A DNA stretch of 64,000 nucleotides from assembly GCA_022570795.1 (NCBI GenBank), contig JAKUDP010000013.1, forward strand, positions 1,178,001 to 1,242,000, given 5' to 3'. This document shows positions 13,296 through 23,871 of this stretch, in pieces (position 1 is the first letter of the stretch; each line of letters begins with the position of its first letter). The notes beneath the pieces are model-generated. The model was given only the letters and a program-made list of their open reading frames with translations, made no database searches and had not been told where the DNA came from. Source of the DNA: Sphaerulina vaccinii (lineage: Eukaryota; Ascomycota; Dothideomycetes; Mycosphaerellales; Mycosphaerellaceae). The position numbers were made by a program, and so were the translations under genes.

Positions 13296-16200
13296 GTTCC
13301 GGTCTCCAGAGCGACTCCCAGGCCGGGAGGGAAGGAATAAGTGCGGGGAGTCGTAGAGATAGGTGCCTCCCAGAGCCAGTACCAGTGATCTCCTTGGGCA
13401 TCGAGACTGTGACCTGAGCTCTGAGAGAGAGACAACAAGACAAGGAAGGCAGTACGTAGTCATTCTGCGAGATGTACGTTAGCAGAGTCATCAGGAAGGA
13501 GAAAGAGCAGTGTACTTACGATGCACATTCCAGATAGTCATCTTTGCGCCAGGCGCTGTCGTGATCGGGATTTCGAGATGGAGGACGCAAGGAGCGCGTA
13601 TATAGTATACGGAAGAGAAAGAACGACGAATGAACTGACGGTGGAGGTGGCGTAAACAGGGGTTGGAATTGGCGTAGAGAAGAAAAGGTCTTGCGAGGAG
13701 AGATGATGAAGAATCTTGAAAGCTCGGGTGTCGTTTTCCATCTCCAGAGTCGCCGGCCGGGAAATGAGGAATGCGAGACTGCAGAAGACTTGCACTGATG
13801 ACTCTGGCAGTACCAAGACTATCATCTGATGGAAATCAGCGGGCAGCCTAAGCAAGACGAGGAAGGCTTGCATGTCGTCTGTGAGATAAACGTTAGCAGA
13901 TATCATCATATCAGGCAGGAGAGAGTTGTACTCACCATACCCGGTGCAATGATACTCTCCTCCAAAGCCAGTTATGTGTATATAATTGAAAACGAGAAGA
14001 GTACTTGTCGCTCTTGTGCCAGAAGGACCAAAAAGGAACAGCAATCACTGGTCTTGAGTGGGCAAGTGATGTATAGGGCATTAGTGATTGGCGTATAGAA
14101 GCGAGGTCGTCTCGAGAGAAGATGAAATAGTGAAGAAGCTGAGGAAGCTCAGGTATCGTTTGCATATCCAGAGTCGCCGGCTGGTAGGGAAGCAGCAGAC
14201 ACAGAGGAGTCCTAGAGATAGGCGCCTCCGAAGACCAGTTAGCAGTAGCTTGAGGAGGATCGCAGGCAGAAGCCGGGAGACACAGCAAGACGCTAGAGTC
14301 CGGCATTTCCCCTATAATGTATACGTTAGCGAACACCACCATGTCAGCAACGAAGGATTGTACATACGATGCGCTCTCCTGATCCTTCCTCCGTTCCAGC
14401 CTTGAGTATGTAGAAAGAGAAGAGAAAAGCAAATGACTGAATGTCAAGCGTGCAGGTGGCGTATACAAGGTCCGGACTAGGTGTATAGAAGAAGTAATGT
14501 CCCCGAGGAAAGATGAGAAGCTGTGGTGTTGTTGGCCATTCTCCAGAGTCTCCAGATGGGATCGAGCTCGTGCATGCTCCCAATGAGGGTCAAGGTCGTC
14601 TGGCTGGAGCCAGCCGAGAGACATTGGTCGAGCCAGATACAGCAGGAAGACACAACAAGATGTTGACACATCTCTCGGCGCCTGCGAGACCAAAGTTAGC
14701 AGACACCATGAAGAAAAGCACGATTGTACTTACGATGCCTATTGATGATATTCTCCTCCAAAGCCAGCCCTGAAGATGGCCGCTGTATATAGAGAGAAGG
14801 GAGGAGAGAAAAGCAATAGCTTGAAGTTGACTCTTTGCAAGCAGCATATGATAGGTGAAACTGGCGTATACTGGAGGAGGTCGTCTTGGGAAAGGATGGA
14901 GAGGTGGAGGAAGCCCAAGTATCGTTGGCAAGCTCCAGAGTCGGTCGAGAAGGAAAGATGGCAAGAGCTGTAAGGAAGGAAGGCAGGAGGCGTACAGATA
15001 GGCCCCGCCCAGGACCAGCTGATCTGCTGAGCGTCTGACTGTCATCTGGTCAATTCTCGAAACCAGCGGAAAGACAGAACAAGATGTCGCAGGACTTGCT
15101 GACGGCCTACAATATGCTTGTCAGCAGATGTCATCAGGTCAGGAACGAGGAAAGGTTGGTACATACAATGCCTGTCCCAGATGAACTCTTCCTCCAAAGC
15201 CAGCCTTGAGTATATAAATCGAAAGTATAAAAGCAATGAAGTTGTAGATCAGAGTGGCGTATACAGCGTTCGGAATCGGCGTATAGAAGAGATCGTCTCA
15301 GGAAAAAAATGAGATGCTTGAAGAAGCTAAGGCATCGTCGGGCATCTCCATCTCCAGAGTCCTAGCCTGGTATTCGAGCTCCTCTACACTCTCCGTCAAA
15401 GTCGACGCCATCGAGCGTGGGGTGGCTGGAGACCAGCGGGAGAGCACAACAGGACGACGAGTCGCCCTCGCGTCGCCTGCAACATATACGTTAGCAGAGA
15501 TCATCAGCAGAAAGGAGAAACAGCGTTGTACTCACGATGCCCGTTCCAGACAAACTCTTCCCCCAAAGCCAGCCTTGAGTATATAGAAAGAAAAGGAGAA
15601 AAGCATTGAATCGAAGATGTGTGGCATATATAGCGATGTCTGTGAACGTGGCATCGACCGCCTGTCCTACAACACCACTTCACCTACGTCCACGTTCGAG
15701 GCGGGACCATGGTCATCGAGAACTTTTGGCGTATAGGTAAGAGATCGTCTCCGAGAAAAGATGAAGAGGAATGTCGAAAAGAAGTCGCAAACGTAACAGC
15801 CAGCTCCTGGATACTCCCAGTCGATGCCATCACTCACCGAGCAACGAGACTGTGGTTGGTTGGTTGGAGCCAGCAGGAAGACAGAACAAGACCTTCAAGC
15901 TCGGTCTGAAGCCAGCAGTAAGACAGGACAAGACAGAACAAGTTGTCGCCTGGCGCCTGCAAGGTATACGTTAGCGAAGTTCAGATCAGGAACCATATGG
16001 CTGGGCCTACCATGCGTCTCTGCTGATCTTCTTGATCTCAGCCTTGAGTATATATAAGGAAAGAACAGAAAAAAGAGACGAATGCGATGTCGTCCAGCCG
16101 GTGGCGTATATCGAGATGGAACTGGCGTATAGATAAATACATCCCTTCAGGAAGCTCAGGTCCTCATTCTTGGCCATCTCCAGAGTCTCCGGGTAGACAG

Positions 16201-17388
16201 GATACGGCCGAGGAGCAACAAGCTTCGGACAAAGCCTGTTCACCAAGACCGCGAGCGCAGAAAGACCAGCGGAAGGACACAACAAGACGATGAAGCGAGG
16301 CTGAAGTTCTGTAAATATACGTTAGCAGAGTCATCAGGAACAAAACAAGAATGTACCGACGTTGCCCTCTGTGGCTATTCCATCTTCCAAACCGGCCTTG
16401 AGTATACGAAGTTGCAAAGAAAAGACCAAAGCAATGAAATGAGTGTCCGTGGAGGTGGTGTATAAGGTGTGTGGGAATTGGCGTATAGAATGTCGAGAAA
16501 GACGAAAATCCCAAGGGAGAATGGAACCAAGGCGGAACGCAAGCTTGTGTTGACTTGATCCTCTGAGCGCCGAGACCGTGTCTTCAAGGACTGGCAGGAG
16601 GAAGAGACAGAACGAGTAGTCGATAGCTTCGGACCGCGGCTGCAAGGTTTTCATTAGCAGACATCACCATATCAGGAACGACTGTAACAAAAAGGTTATA
16701 CCCACGAAGCCTATCCCAGATAATATCGTCCCAGGCCCGACTTGTGTATATAAACGAAGAGAAAAGAGAACAGCAAACTGAAGCTCCATGAGAATGTGGC
16801 GTGTACAAGGTCTGAAATTGGCGTATAGAAGAAGAGGTCCGAGGAAGCTCGGGTATCGTTCACCACCTCCAGAGTCTCTAGATCGAGTAGAGCTTGTGCT
16901 GTTGGCCATCTCCAGAGTCTTCGGGCGGAAGCAACCCCGGCGGAACAAGCTTCTGTGAAAGCCTGTTCGCCGAGACCGTGAGCGCAGGAAGACTAGCGGA
17001 GGGAAACAACAAGGCGGTGGACACTTCCTGGGTGCTGAAAGGTATACGTTAGCAAGTATCACGACATCAGGACAAACAAGAAGTTTATACTTACGCGCCG
17101 CCCACCATGACCTTGCCTCCACTCCGGCCCAGCCTTGAGTATACATCTTGAAAAAGAAAAACAGAAAAGCCATGAACTGGTGGCAACCACACAGAGGTTC
17201 TCGCGTATACCGAGTAGGAGTTGGCGTATAAAAGGAAAGTTCCCCTCAAGTGCTTCGGAAAAAGGCTTGGAAAGCACAGAGGATGAACGGCTCTGATGCT
17301 GATGAGAAGAGCCGAAAAATGGAAGGCTCTTGTCGTATACGTTAGCGACTACATTATCATCGTATCAGATAACAGGAAGATTGTACCC

Positions 17389-17440
17389 ATGTCGTGGAGA
17401 ATCTCGTCTTGGGCACACTCAAGCTCGTTGTCAACCTACT
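17389..17440. repeat. 52-bp module, copy B
   Basis: Second copy of the module at 13244-13295. It lies in the last, more degenerate part of array 2, about 4.1 kb away from its partner. Confidence 0.85.
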
Positions 17441-17670
17441 ATTTGTTAGCAAAGGGCTTTACAGCCTGCCGTTATGTCAAATACCTCGTTGCGCTGCTTC
17501 TCAAGCTCAATCTCCTTCAATCTCCTGCTGCTTCTGTACCTTGAGTGCCTGTCGCTTGGTCAGCAATGGTATCAAAGTCCGGCTGTTGTATCTGGTACCT
17601 ACGTGACCTCATCTGACCTTCGTCGCTAATGTTGTGTATATAACCGAAACGAAAAGACAAAAGCAATGAC

Positions 17671-18858
17671 GCATGAAGTCCATGCAGGAACAGAGGATGG
17701 AAATGGACATGCGAATCGTATAGTGGAAGGTTCCTGGAAAGACAAAAGATGCAGAATGGCTCAATGCGAAAGAAGAAAAGGCGTATATCGAAGAATGAGC
17801 CGTATAGAAAATAAGGATCGAAAAGACGGAAGGCTCCTGTCGTATGATGACAAGATGAAAAGTCCAGAAAATGAGAATGATCCGAGGAACAAAATTCTGC
17901 AAAAGTGGGAAGTCAGCATATGCCCATCCTTCCAAAGCACCAAGGGAGAACGACTGACCTCACCGCACAACTCGCACTTCTCAGCGACTACAACCTCCAA
18001 TTCCCAGAGACGTGTTTACCCGTGATGCTGAGGACGGATAGATGCAGCTTTCCGTCTGTTACCAGCTAGCTGCCGCGGGAAAAGATGTAACAAGACTTGT
18101 GTAACCCGTGCAGAGTTGGAGGCGAGGTAATCGTCTTGTTCGCGGGTGAAGAAATTTGGATCAATATGGCCAAGAGGTCTGTATTGAGTTACGCCTTGAG
18201 CTCTGGATGTGAGATCAGCATCAAATAATACTGAAGACTTACCGCCATACAACTAGATCATGGATCGTTGTGTTTGCTGCTCGTATATCAATGCTCGCTG
18301 CCGTGTTGGGTGTCTTTCGTGCCTCCTCCAGCACATCATGGCGGATCCATTTCAATTCAGCTGAACAGCGGAAAGTGGTCAACCCGGGTAGATGCAGCTT
18401 TCCGTGTACACCTGGCAGAAGTGGCATCGCTCTTGCCACGCCTGTGTACGTGAGTTGCCTGGATCATGAGCGCTTCTCACTTGAAAACCTGCCCGGCTCA
18501 TTCCAGTCAATCTTGTGTATGGAGACACCACGTTCTGATCGCCTCAAATTGAGCGAAGCAATGGAGAGCGGTGAAATCGGATAGATGCATGCAGCTTTCC
18601 GTGTTGGTCTGGCGAAGATGACAGCGTCCTGTGAGCGCTCCATGGGATGTTCGCGGGCGTTTCAGCGAGCGCGACTAGGTTGTGATCAAGCACAACAGAC
18701 ATCTTCCAATTCGAGCTTGAGCATGGAACACCAGGTTCTCGCCACTTGTAATCGTGTCTAGAGCTTTCGATTCGGTATAGATCAGTCTATGCTATCATCA
18801 TCAGTAGTGTTCAACATATCTCATATCAGATCGTAGCTGCAGTCCTGCTGCATCTCTA
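17671..18858. other. Non-genic stretch with a thrice-repeated 16-mer
   Basis: No supportable gene. The motif GATGCAGCTTTCCGT, each time preceded by a TAGAT-like sequence, occurs at about 18036-18057, 18386-18409 and 18579-18606; the third copy has a small ATGC insertion. Open frames on both strands are short and mutually overlapping. The last part is the 3' flank of the histidine phosphatase gene. Confidence 0.6.
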
Positions 18859-20237
18859 TCAGTAAACGCTCCCTCGCAAACTCTTGTCCTCCTTCTCAGC
18901 AACATCAATATCCGTGTCCTCTCCCGCTTCATCGCCGAGCGGATCAGCCCTCGTATGACTGTTCATACCGCTTTCTCGGGTCCACCTTTCAATGTCGTCC
19001 TGGGTAGCTCTGCGTTCAGGTGCCTTTCTCATAGCATCTGCCAAACTTGAACTTTTGGGTGAGCCGAAGTACTCATCCGAATCCTCATCTTCATCCATTT
19101 CGTGAGGTGTGTTGGCGCCGGAGTGACCGCCACCGTCGCGTCCGGGTAGCATATACTCTGGTATTGCTGGATTCGGTCTTGATGGCAAGCTGATTGTCGG
19201 TGTCGCTGTTTCATCGCTTGCTGGCTCGACATGGGCTATGGGTGTATCCTCGGTTTCGTCCTTGGGCGCTTCCAGTGGTGAAGGTAGTACCAGTTCTTGT
19301 GTTTGCTTTCTCTGTTGATGCTGTCCAGCTCTTCTCGGGAACTTCTCATTTTCATGATTACACCCATCCTTGCAGCCTCCCCACTTCCTCGGTGGAATAC
19401 TGGGACTATCTTGCTTCTGTTGGGCTAAGAAGCTTGACAGGGTGTTCCTCCTCTGCGGATCAGCTTTCGCCTCTGCCTCTCGCTTTTGTCTCTTCAGCTC
19501 TGACCAAGTCCGCATCTTGTTCTCCAGCACGTACTTCCCCCTCTCATCCTTGTTCATGAGCACGAACTCGCAGTGGTTGACATTTCTCAGATCTTCAAAG
19601 TACTCCACGCTCCAGTGGTACCACTTCATCAGAAACACCCTCGTCATCAAGCCATGCGTGACCAGCACACATACACTCGGGAACTCGTCTTCTCCGAACT
19701 GTCTCCATAGACTTTCATTGAAACCTGATATCCGATCATAAGCATCTGCCGCACTCTCGCCATCAGGTATACGATAGAAGAAGTGGCCATAGTCAGCTCT
19801 TTCCTGCCACATCCTCTCCATTTCGGCAGAACATGGCTGGAAGTTGCCGAAGTCTTGTTCACGTATTCGAGGCTCTTCGTATACTTTGATCTTCTCCCGA
19901 CTGAAGGGTGAAGGAGCAGCTTCGTCTCGTGCTGTCAGGGTCTTCAATATGCCTTCTGTCGTTTCTCGTGTCCGCCGATATGGAGATGTATATATTTGCA
20001 ATGTGTCGTCTGGCCTAAGCAAGGCTCTCAGTCGGCGTCCAGCTTCCTCTGCCTATACCGTTAGTCAGTCTAGTCAATATACTACTGTTCAGTAAGTGAG
20101 GATGTTGCACCTACCTGTTTGTGACCTTCTTCGGTCAGTTTGACGCGATGGTCAGGAATCATCTGATGAATCTCGCGATTCTTGTTCCCTTCACTCTGTG
20201 CGTGGCGAATGATCACCAACAGTCTCGGTTTCACCAT
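18859..20237 (-). CDS. Histidine phosphatase (phosphoglycerate-mutase fold), Det1-like
   Basis: It belongs to the histidine phosphatase superfamily, close to the yeast acid phosphatase Det1 type, and probably hydrolyses phosphomonoesters through a phospho-histidine. Exon 1 (20115-20237) encodes 41 residues including VIIRHAQSEGNKNR, with catalytic His at residue 12. A 62-bp intron (20053-20114, GTAGGT to TAG, with CTAAC) is followed by exon 2, giving about 438 residues. Exon 2 holds the second conserved region (SPYRRTRETTEGI) and the second catalytic His in LVTHGLMTRVF. The last 180 residues are low complexity and probably disordered, as in other fungal members. Met at 20237 is preferred over an upstream in-frame codon because the RHA motif then sits at the usual distance from the N-terminus. 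Confidence 0.88.
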
Positions 20238-20520
20238 GTTGGCGCTTGGATGTGAACAGACTCCAACAAGGTGTAGTGAGAGTGGCACTGCTGTCATACC
20301 ATACAGTACCTCCCCAACGGACTTAGACTACTTGCGGAGTTACAAGCTGCTCTTGACTCAAGTCTTCAACTACCTCCACTTCCACCACCACAACATCATC
20401 ATCACCATAATACCAAGCTGATACCACGATTCTAGTCAGTGCGATCAGTACAGCTCATCTACGCGACCACAAAGCCACCACTTTCGCCTCCGCGCGACAC
20501 CATTTCATCCCTCCTCCACA

Positions 20521-21114
20521 ATGTCAGAAAACATACCAGAAAGCATCCCAACCTCAATCTCCTCCCGCTCCAACCGCCCCACCAAGAAGCGCGCAGTCGG
20601 CGGACCAGGCACAAACCTCCAAACCTCCCAAGTCGAAGCCCTCTTCGCAAACCCCGACCGCGAAATCCTCATCCCCACAAACAAGACCATCAAAAATCTG
20701 ACGGCCCCTCCAGAAATCGTCGCAAACGTCCAAGGATCCTCAGCAGGAGCTGGGTCGGGGGAATTCCACGTTTATAAGGCTAGTAGAAGGAGGGAGTATG
20801 AGAGGCAGAGGTTGATGGAGGAGGAGACGAAGGAGGAGGAGGCTGAGAGGGTTTGGAGGGAGAGGAAGGAGGTTAGAGAGAGGGAGGAGAGGGAGAAGTT
20901 GGAGAGGAATCGGGCGAAGAGGGCGAAGAGGAAGGGTGGGAAGAACCTCAAGGAGATGGGGAAGGGGATGGAGGGGTTGGATGTTGGGAAGAAGAAGTTG
21001 GGGCCGCGCAAGGTTGGGACTGGAGGGGATGAGGAGGGAGATGATGGGCAGGGAGAGGGGGAGGGAGAGGCGAAGCAGGAAGAGGGTGGTATTGTCATTC
21101 ATGATGATGATTGA
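20521..21114 (+). CDS. PRKRIP1-like protein (DUF1168)
   Basis: This is a 197-residue, single-exon protein of the DUF1168/PRKRIP1 family, whose animal member associates with the spliceosome. The diagnostic segment FHVYKASRRREYERQRLM lies near residue 82. It is followed by a long, highly charged Glu/Arg/Lys helix (EEETKEEEAERVWRERKE and onward) and an acidic, Gly-rich tail ending HDDD. The N-terminal region with TKKRAVGGPGTNLQTSQVEA is also typical. It is transcribed divergently from the histidine phosphatase gene, with 283 bp between the start codons. A nuclear RNA-processing role is inferred from the family. Confidence 0.85.
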   Translation: MSENIPESIPTSISSRSNRPTKKRAVGGPGTNLQTSQVEALFANPDREILIPTNKTIKNLTAPPEIVANVQGSSAGAGSGEFHVYKASRRREYERQRLMEEETKEEEAERVWRERKEVREREEREKLERNRAKRAKRKGGKNLKEMGKGMEGLDVGKKKLGPRKVGTGGDEEGDDGQGEGEGEAKQEEGGIVIHDDD

Positions 21115-21630
21115 AGCGCCACTAAAGAAGAGGGTATGGGGTTCGTAGGCGACGCGAGATGGACCATCTATCCTGGCTCCAGGAACTTATGGAAGACATG
21201 TGAACGGCTACTCAGGACCGAGTTCATGACACGCCGCCCTCCGCTCTCAATCAATAGTGTGCTCATGTCACCCACATGCGTGGTACAGCTCCTAACAGCG
21301 CTCCTCATTGGCAGAGTTCTCAAGAGTGCTGCGCTATGTTGGATTCCTATAAATGAAGCCCCGGACAGCCTAACTCTTCAGCTTGTCAAGCAAGCAGGAA
21401 ACTCAGCAAGCTCGAATGGCAATATATACGGGAGCACCTGCCACATACAACTTCGTTTCCTTCCTTGGGCACCATGTATGGAGACTTTTGATGACAAAGT
21501 CTCGCTTTCGGACAAGACTCGACAAGGAAGCTTTACGATGCTGGTCCTTGTATGGTAATCTCCTACATCAAGACGCGTCGCTTCTCATGCTCATGCTGCA
21601 CATCTTTCTTCTTCTTCACATCTCATAAAC
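21115..21630. other. Upstream region of F-box gene 1
   Basis: No gene seen. The part around 21530-21590 (GATGCTGGTCCTTG and following bases) is similar to the sequence before the second F-box copy near 23765, so this promoter-side DNA was duplicated together with the gene. Confidence 0.6.
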
Positions 21631-23253
21631 ATGGATTCTTCTTCACCAAGGACAAACATGGACAAACTTCCAGTGGAGATGCTAGGCGCCATCATCGAAA
21701 CGATCTCCGAGGAGAGTGCTGGTCACGATGCTGCTTTCCGCACGAGTCGTCTGCAGACCATGTTAGCTCTGTGCTTAACCTCGAAACGCATTCGTGACGT
21801 TACGACGCCTTGGCTTTACCGAAACTTCGACGCAACTATATATGAAGCGCATACCGTCTGGCTCTTTGCCAGAACATTATTCGAGAATAAGGCCCTTGCC
21901 TCGTGTGTTAGACACTTGTCGATCCAGCCATATTCTGGCAGTACGATAGATGATGATAATGGAATGGCAGAGTCCTGGGCACCACCTGACGAGGAGACAG
22001 CGAAGGCACTCGCCAACTCCATATATCCATTTGACAGTATGTCACACCACCGACTAGCGCGATCCTTGCAGATTGGATGTAGCACTGGTTGGCAGCTGCT
22101 TCTGCTTGCCTATACAAAGGATCTTCGCACACTACACATGGGCATCCACGACAGAAACTTGAATATGGATCATGAGCATGATTGTCGTTCATTCTGTCCC
22201 GTGCACTACCAGCAATACGTCCCCATCATCATTGCACACCTCAGGAGGCACTCTCGTCTTGCGAAGTTGACCGAAATACGAATCAATGGCTCTGGGCTAG
22301 ATCCGGATACATCTCGACTCTCCTGGGTGAAAGATATTACCAAATTCGTAGCTTGGACCTCGATGGACAAGATCTGGTGCAGACATGCAGCACCTGGCAT
22401 GACCAATCGGGCACGTCCAGACCTGGCAGTAACCACCTACTTGGCCTTGGAAGATGCACATATACATATCTCGAATCATAAGCGCTTACTTGAGTCTTTC
22501 ATAGCGCTTAAGCGTCTGAAGGTTCACTGGCATGAGCATTTCTATGACATTAGCAATTCCCCGCTCATATCTGCTTTGGCTGCACAGCGGCATAGTCTCC
22601 GGCACCTCGATTTGAGTCTCTTTGGAACTGCTCTTCAGAACCTTCCTGAATATGAAACCCTGGACCTCACGGGCAGCTTTAAGGAGTTCGAGAAGCTGGA
22701 ATCGCTCAAGATTGATGAGGACATCCTGATGGGCCCAAACCTAGAACAGTGGGATCACAACTGGAAGCATCTTGCCCTCGAGGACATATTGCCTGCATCA
22801 CTGAAGGAGCTCGAAATCCATTCCGCCTCAGCAATGACCAGACTCGCACTCATCTTGCCTGCAATGAGTAGGTTCAAAGGCGAAAACCTCGCGAGCTTCA
22901 CTGTCCACTTCCTGCACGCAGAAGACGTCGAGCACTGGACACCTCTACGCGAACAGCTTTCTCAATCGAACCACGAATCATACAGTCTGAAATTCGATAC
23001 ATGGCGAGGTTTCGAATGCATGGTCTTTCACTGCCGGCACACTCCTATCTGGACGTGCCTTGAGCGATGTCTAGAGAGCATCACGGGCTGTGCGAGACGA
23101 AAGCTGATGGAACAGTGCGAGAAGTTGACGCTGGGGTCAGATGTCACTCTTGGCCTGTTGCTACAGTCATGCGGGCTCACGCTTGGGCACCAGGTAGTCG
23201 TAGCATGTGAAGAAGATGAGACATTGTTTGCCAGTCTGGGAAGTTCGTCCTAA
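21631..23253 (+). CDS. F-box protein, copy 1
   Basis: This is an intact 540-residue, single-exon protein. An F-box-like motif lies near residues 12-60: LPVEMLGAIIETI, then CLTSKRIRDVTTPWLYR. The remainder resembles the leucine-rich, irregular C-terminal region of fungal F-box proteins, with segments such as RHLDLSLFG and KLESLKIDEDIL. Such proteins usually recruit substrates to SCF ubiquitin ligases; the substrate is unknown. A second Met lies at residue 10, just before the F-box, and could be the real start. The tandem paralogue at 23872-25494 matches it along most of its length, for example RHLTIHPY against RHLSIQPY. Confidence 0.8.
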   Translation: MDSSSPRTNMDKLPVEMLGAIIETISEESAGHDAAFRTSRLQTMLALCLTSKRIRDVTTPWLYRNFDATIYEAHTVWLFARTLFENKALASCVRHLSIQPYSGSTIDDDNGMAESWAPPDEETAKALANSIYPFDSMSHHRLARSLQIGCSTGWQLLLLAYTKDLRTLHMGIHDRNLNMDHEHDCRSFCPVHYQQYVPIIIAHLRRHSRLAKLTEIRINGSGLDPDTSRLSWVKDITKFVAWTSMDKIWCRHAAPGMTNRARPDLAVTTYLALEDAHIHISNHKRLLESFIALKRLKVHWHEHFYDISNSPLISALAAQRHSLRHLDLSLFGTALQNLPEYETLDLTGSFKEFEKLESLKIDEDILMGPNLEQWDHNWKHLALEDILPASLKELEIHSASAMTRLALILPAMSRFKGENLASFTVHFLHAEDVEHWTPLREQLSQSNHESYSLKFDTWRGFECMVFHCRHTPIWTCLERCLESITGCARRKLMEQCEKLTLGSDVTLGLLLQSCGLTLGHQVVVACEEDETLFASLGSSS

Positions 23254-23871
23254 TGGCGAAGCGACTGATGCAAGGTGCCAGATTGCGCAGGACACAACTT
23301 GCGTACAATGCCTACATCTACATCGATGGCTTCATTCAAATCGTAAACATCATAGCAAAACCCCACGGTTCCGCTTTTGTACCCAATTGCACAAGCTCTC
23401 TTGTGCCTTTGATACTACGAAGCTGTCGCAAAGTTACACCATCTCGTGCGGACGTACTTTAAACGCTGTATGTGCCTCCAGCAGTCTTGCCCTCGGTAGT
23501 ACTGCTCAATGTCAAAGGTGCAGGAACGCCTCGAGCAGGAAGGAAAATGCGACGTTATGACCAGCATCCTCTTTAGTGCATTGCATCTTGCTGTGGCAGT
23601 TAATACATCACTGGCGCTGAAGTCATTACCTCGCCCGCATGAAGACGGACCACTTCTTTTGCACTGTGAACATTATGGCGATCCACGACGATTCGACTTC
23701 ACATGCTTTGTCGTGGAGTGAAGCCTTGGTTGCGAATAGAATAAGCTTTGGCAAGGAACATGATACATGCTGGTCCTTGCATGGTCATTTTCAAACAACA
23801 AAAGCGCGACGCGACCGCGTCTTACTTACTCAGACTCTGACCCTCCACTTTCGCATTCACCGCGCAACGCA
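23254..23871. other. Spacer between the tandem F-box copies
   Basis: No gene supported. The end of the spacer, around 23763-23825, resembles the upstream region of copy 1 (shared GCTGGTCCTTG.ATGGT followed by an ACGCG-rich stretch), which marks the extent of the tandem duplication. Confidence 0.6.

Larger units (their letters stand above)
11090..17670 (-). repeat. Tandem array 2: 16 units, most with an intron-like module
   Basis: Sixteen diverged units lie here, spaced about 290-570 bp (mean near 415). Read on the minus strand most units contain, in order: a donor-like GTAAGT/GTATGT/GTGAGT followed by ACAAT; a TGATGATATCTGCTAAC branch-point block and TATA..GCAG acceptor, about 50-65 bp in all; a TCTTGTTGTGTCTTCCTGCTGG block; CTCTGGAGATGG; a pair of TATACGCCA motifs about 20 bp apart; and a TTTATATACTCAAGG block. 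Branch blocks lie near 11106, 11551, 12001, 12402, 12971, 13475, 13888, 14322, 14693, 15112, 15486, 15966, 16317, 16651, 17042 and 17336. The inferred exon at 15536-15956 has stops in all three frames, and exon lengths differ modulo 3, so a continuous protein is unlikely. Confidence 0.75.

Noticed and set aside
13932..14693. 253-codon minus-strand open frame inside array 2
   Set aside because: It runs straight through two intron-like modules and the neighbouring units are not open in the corresponding frame.
11090..17670. CRISPR array or rDNA spacer as explanation of the repeats
   Set aside because: Units are long and diverged without fixed short repeats and unique spacers, and no rRNA sequence is present.
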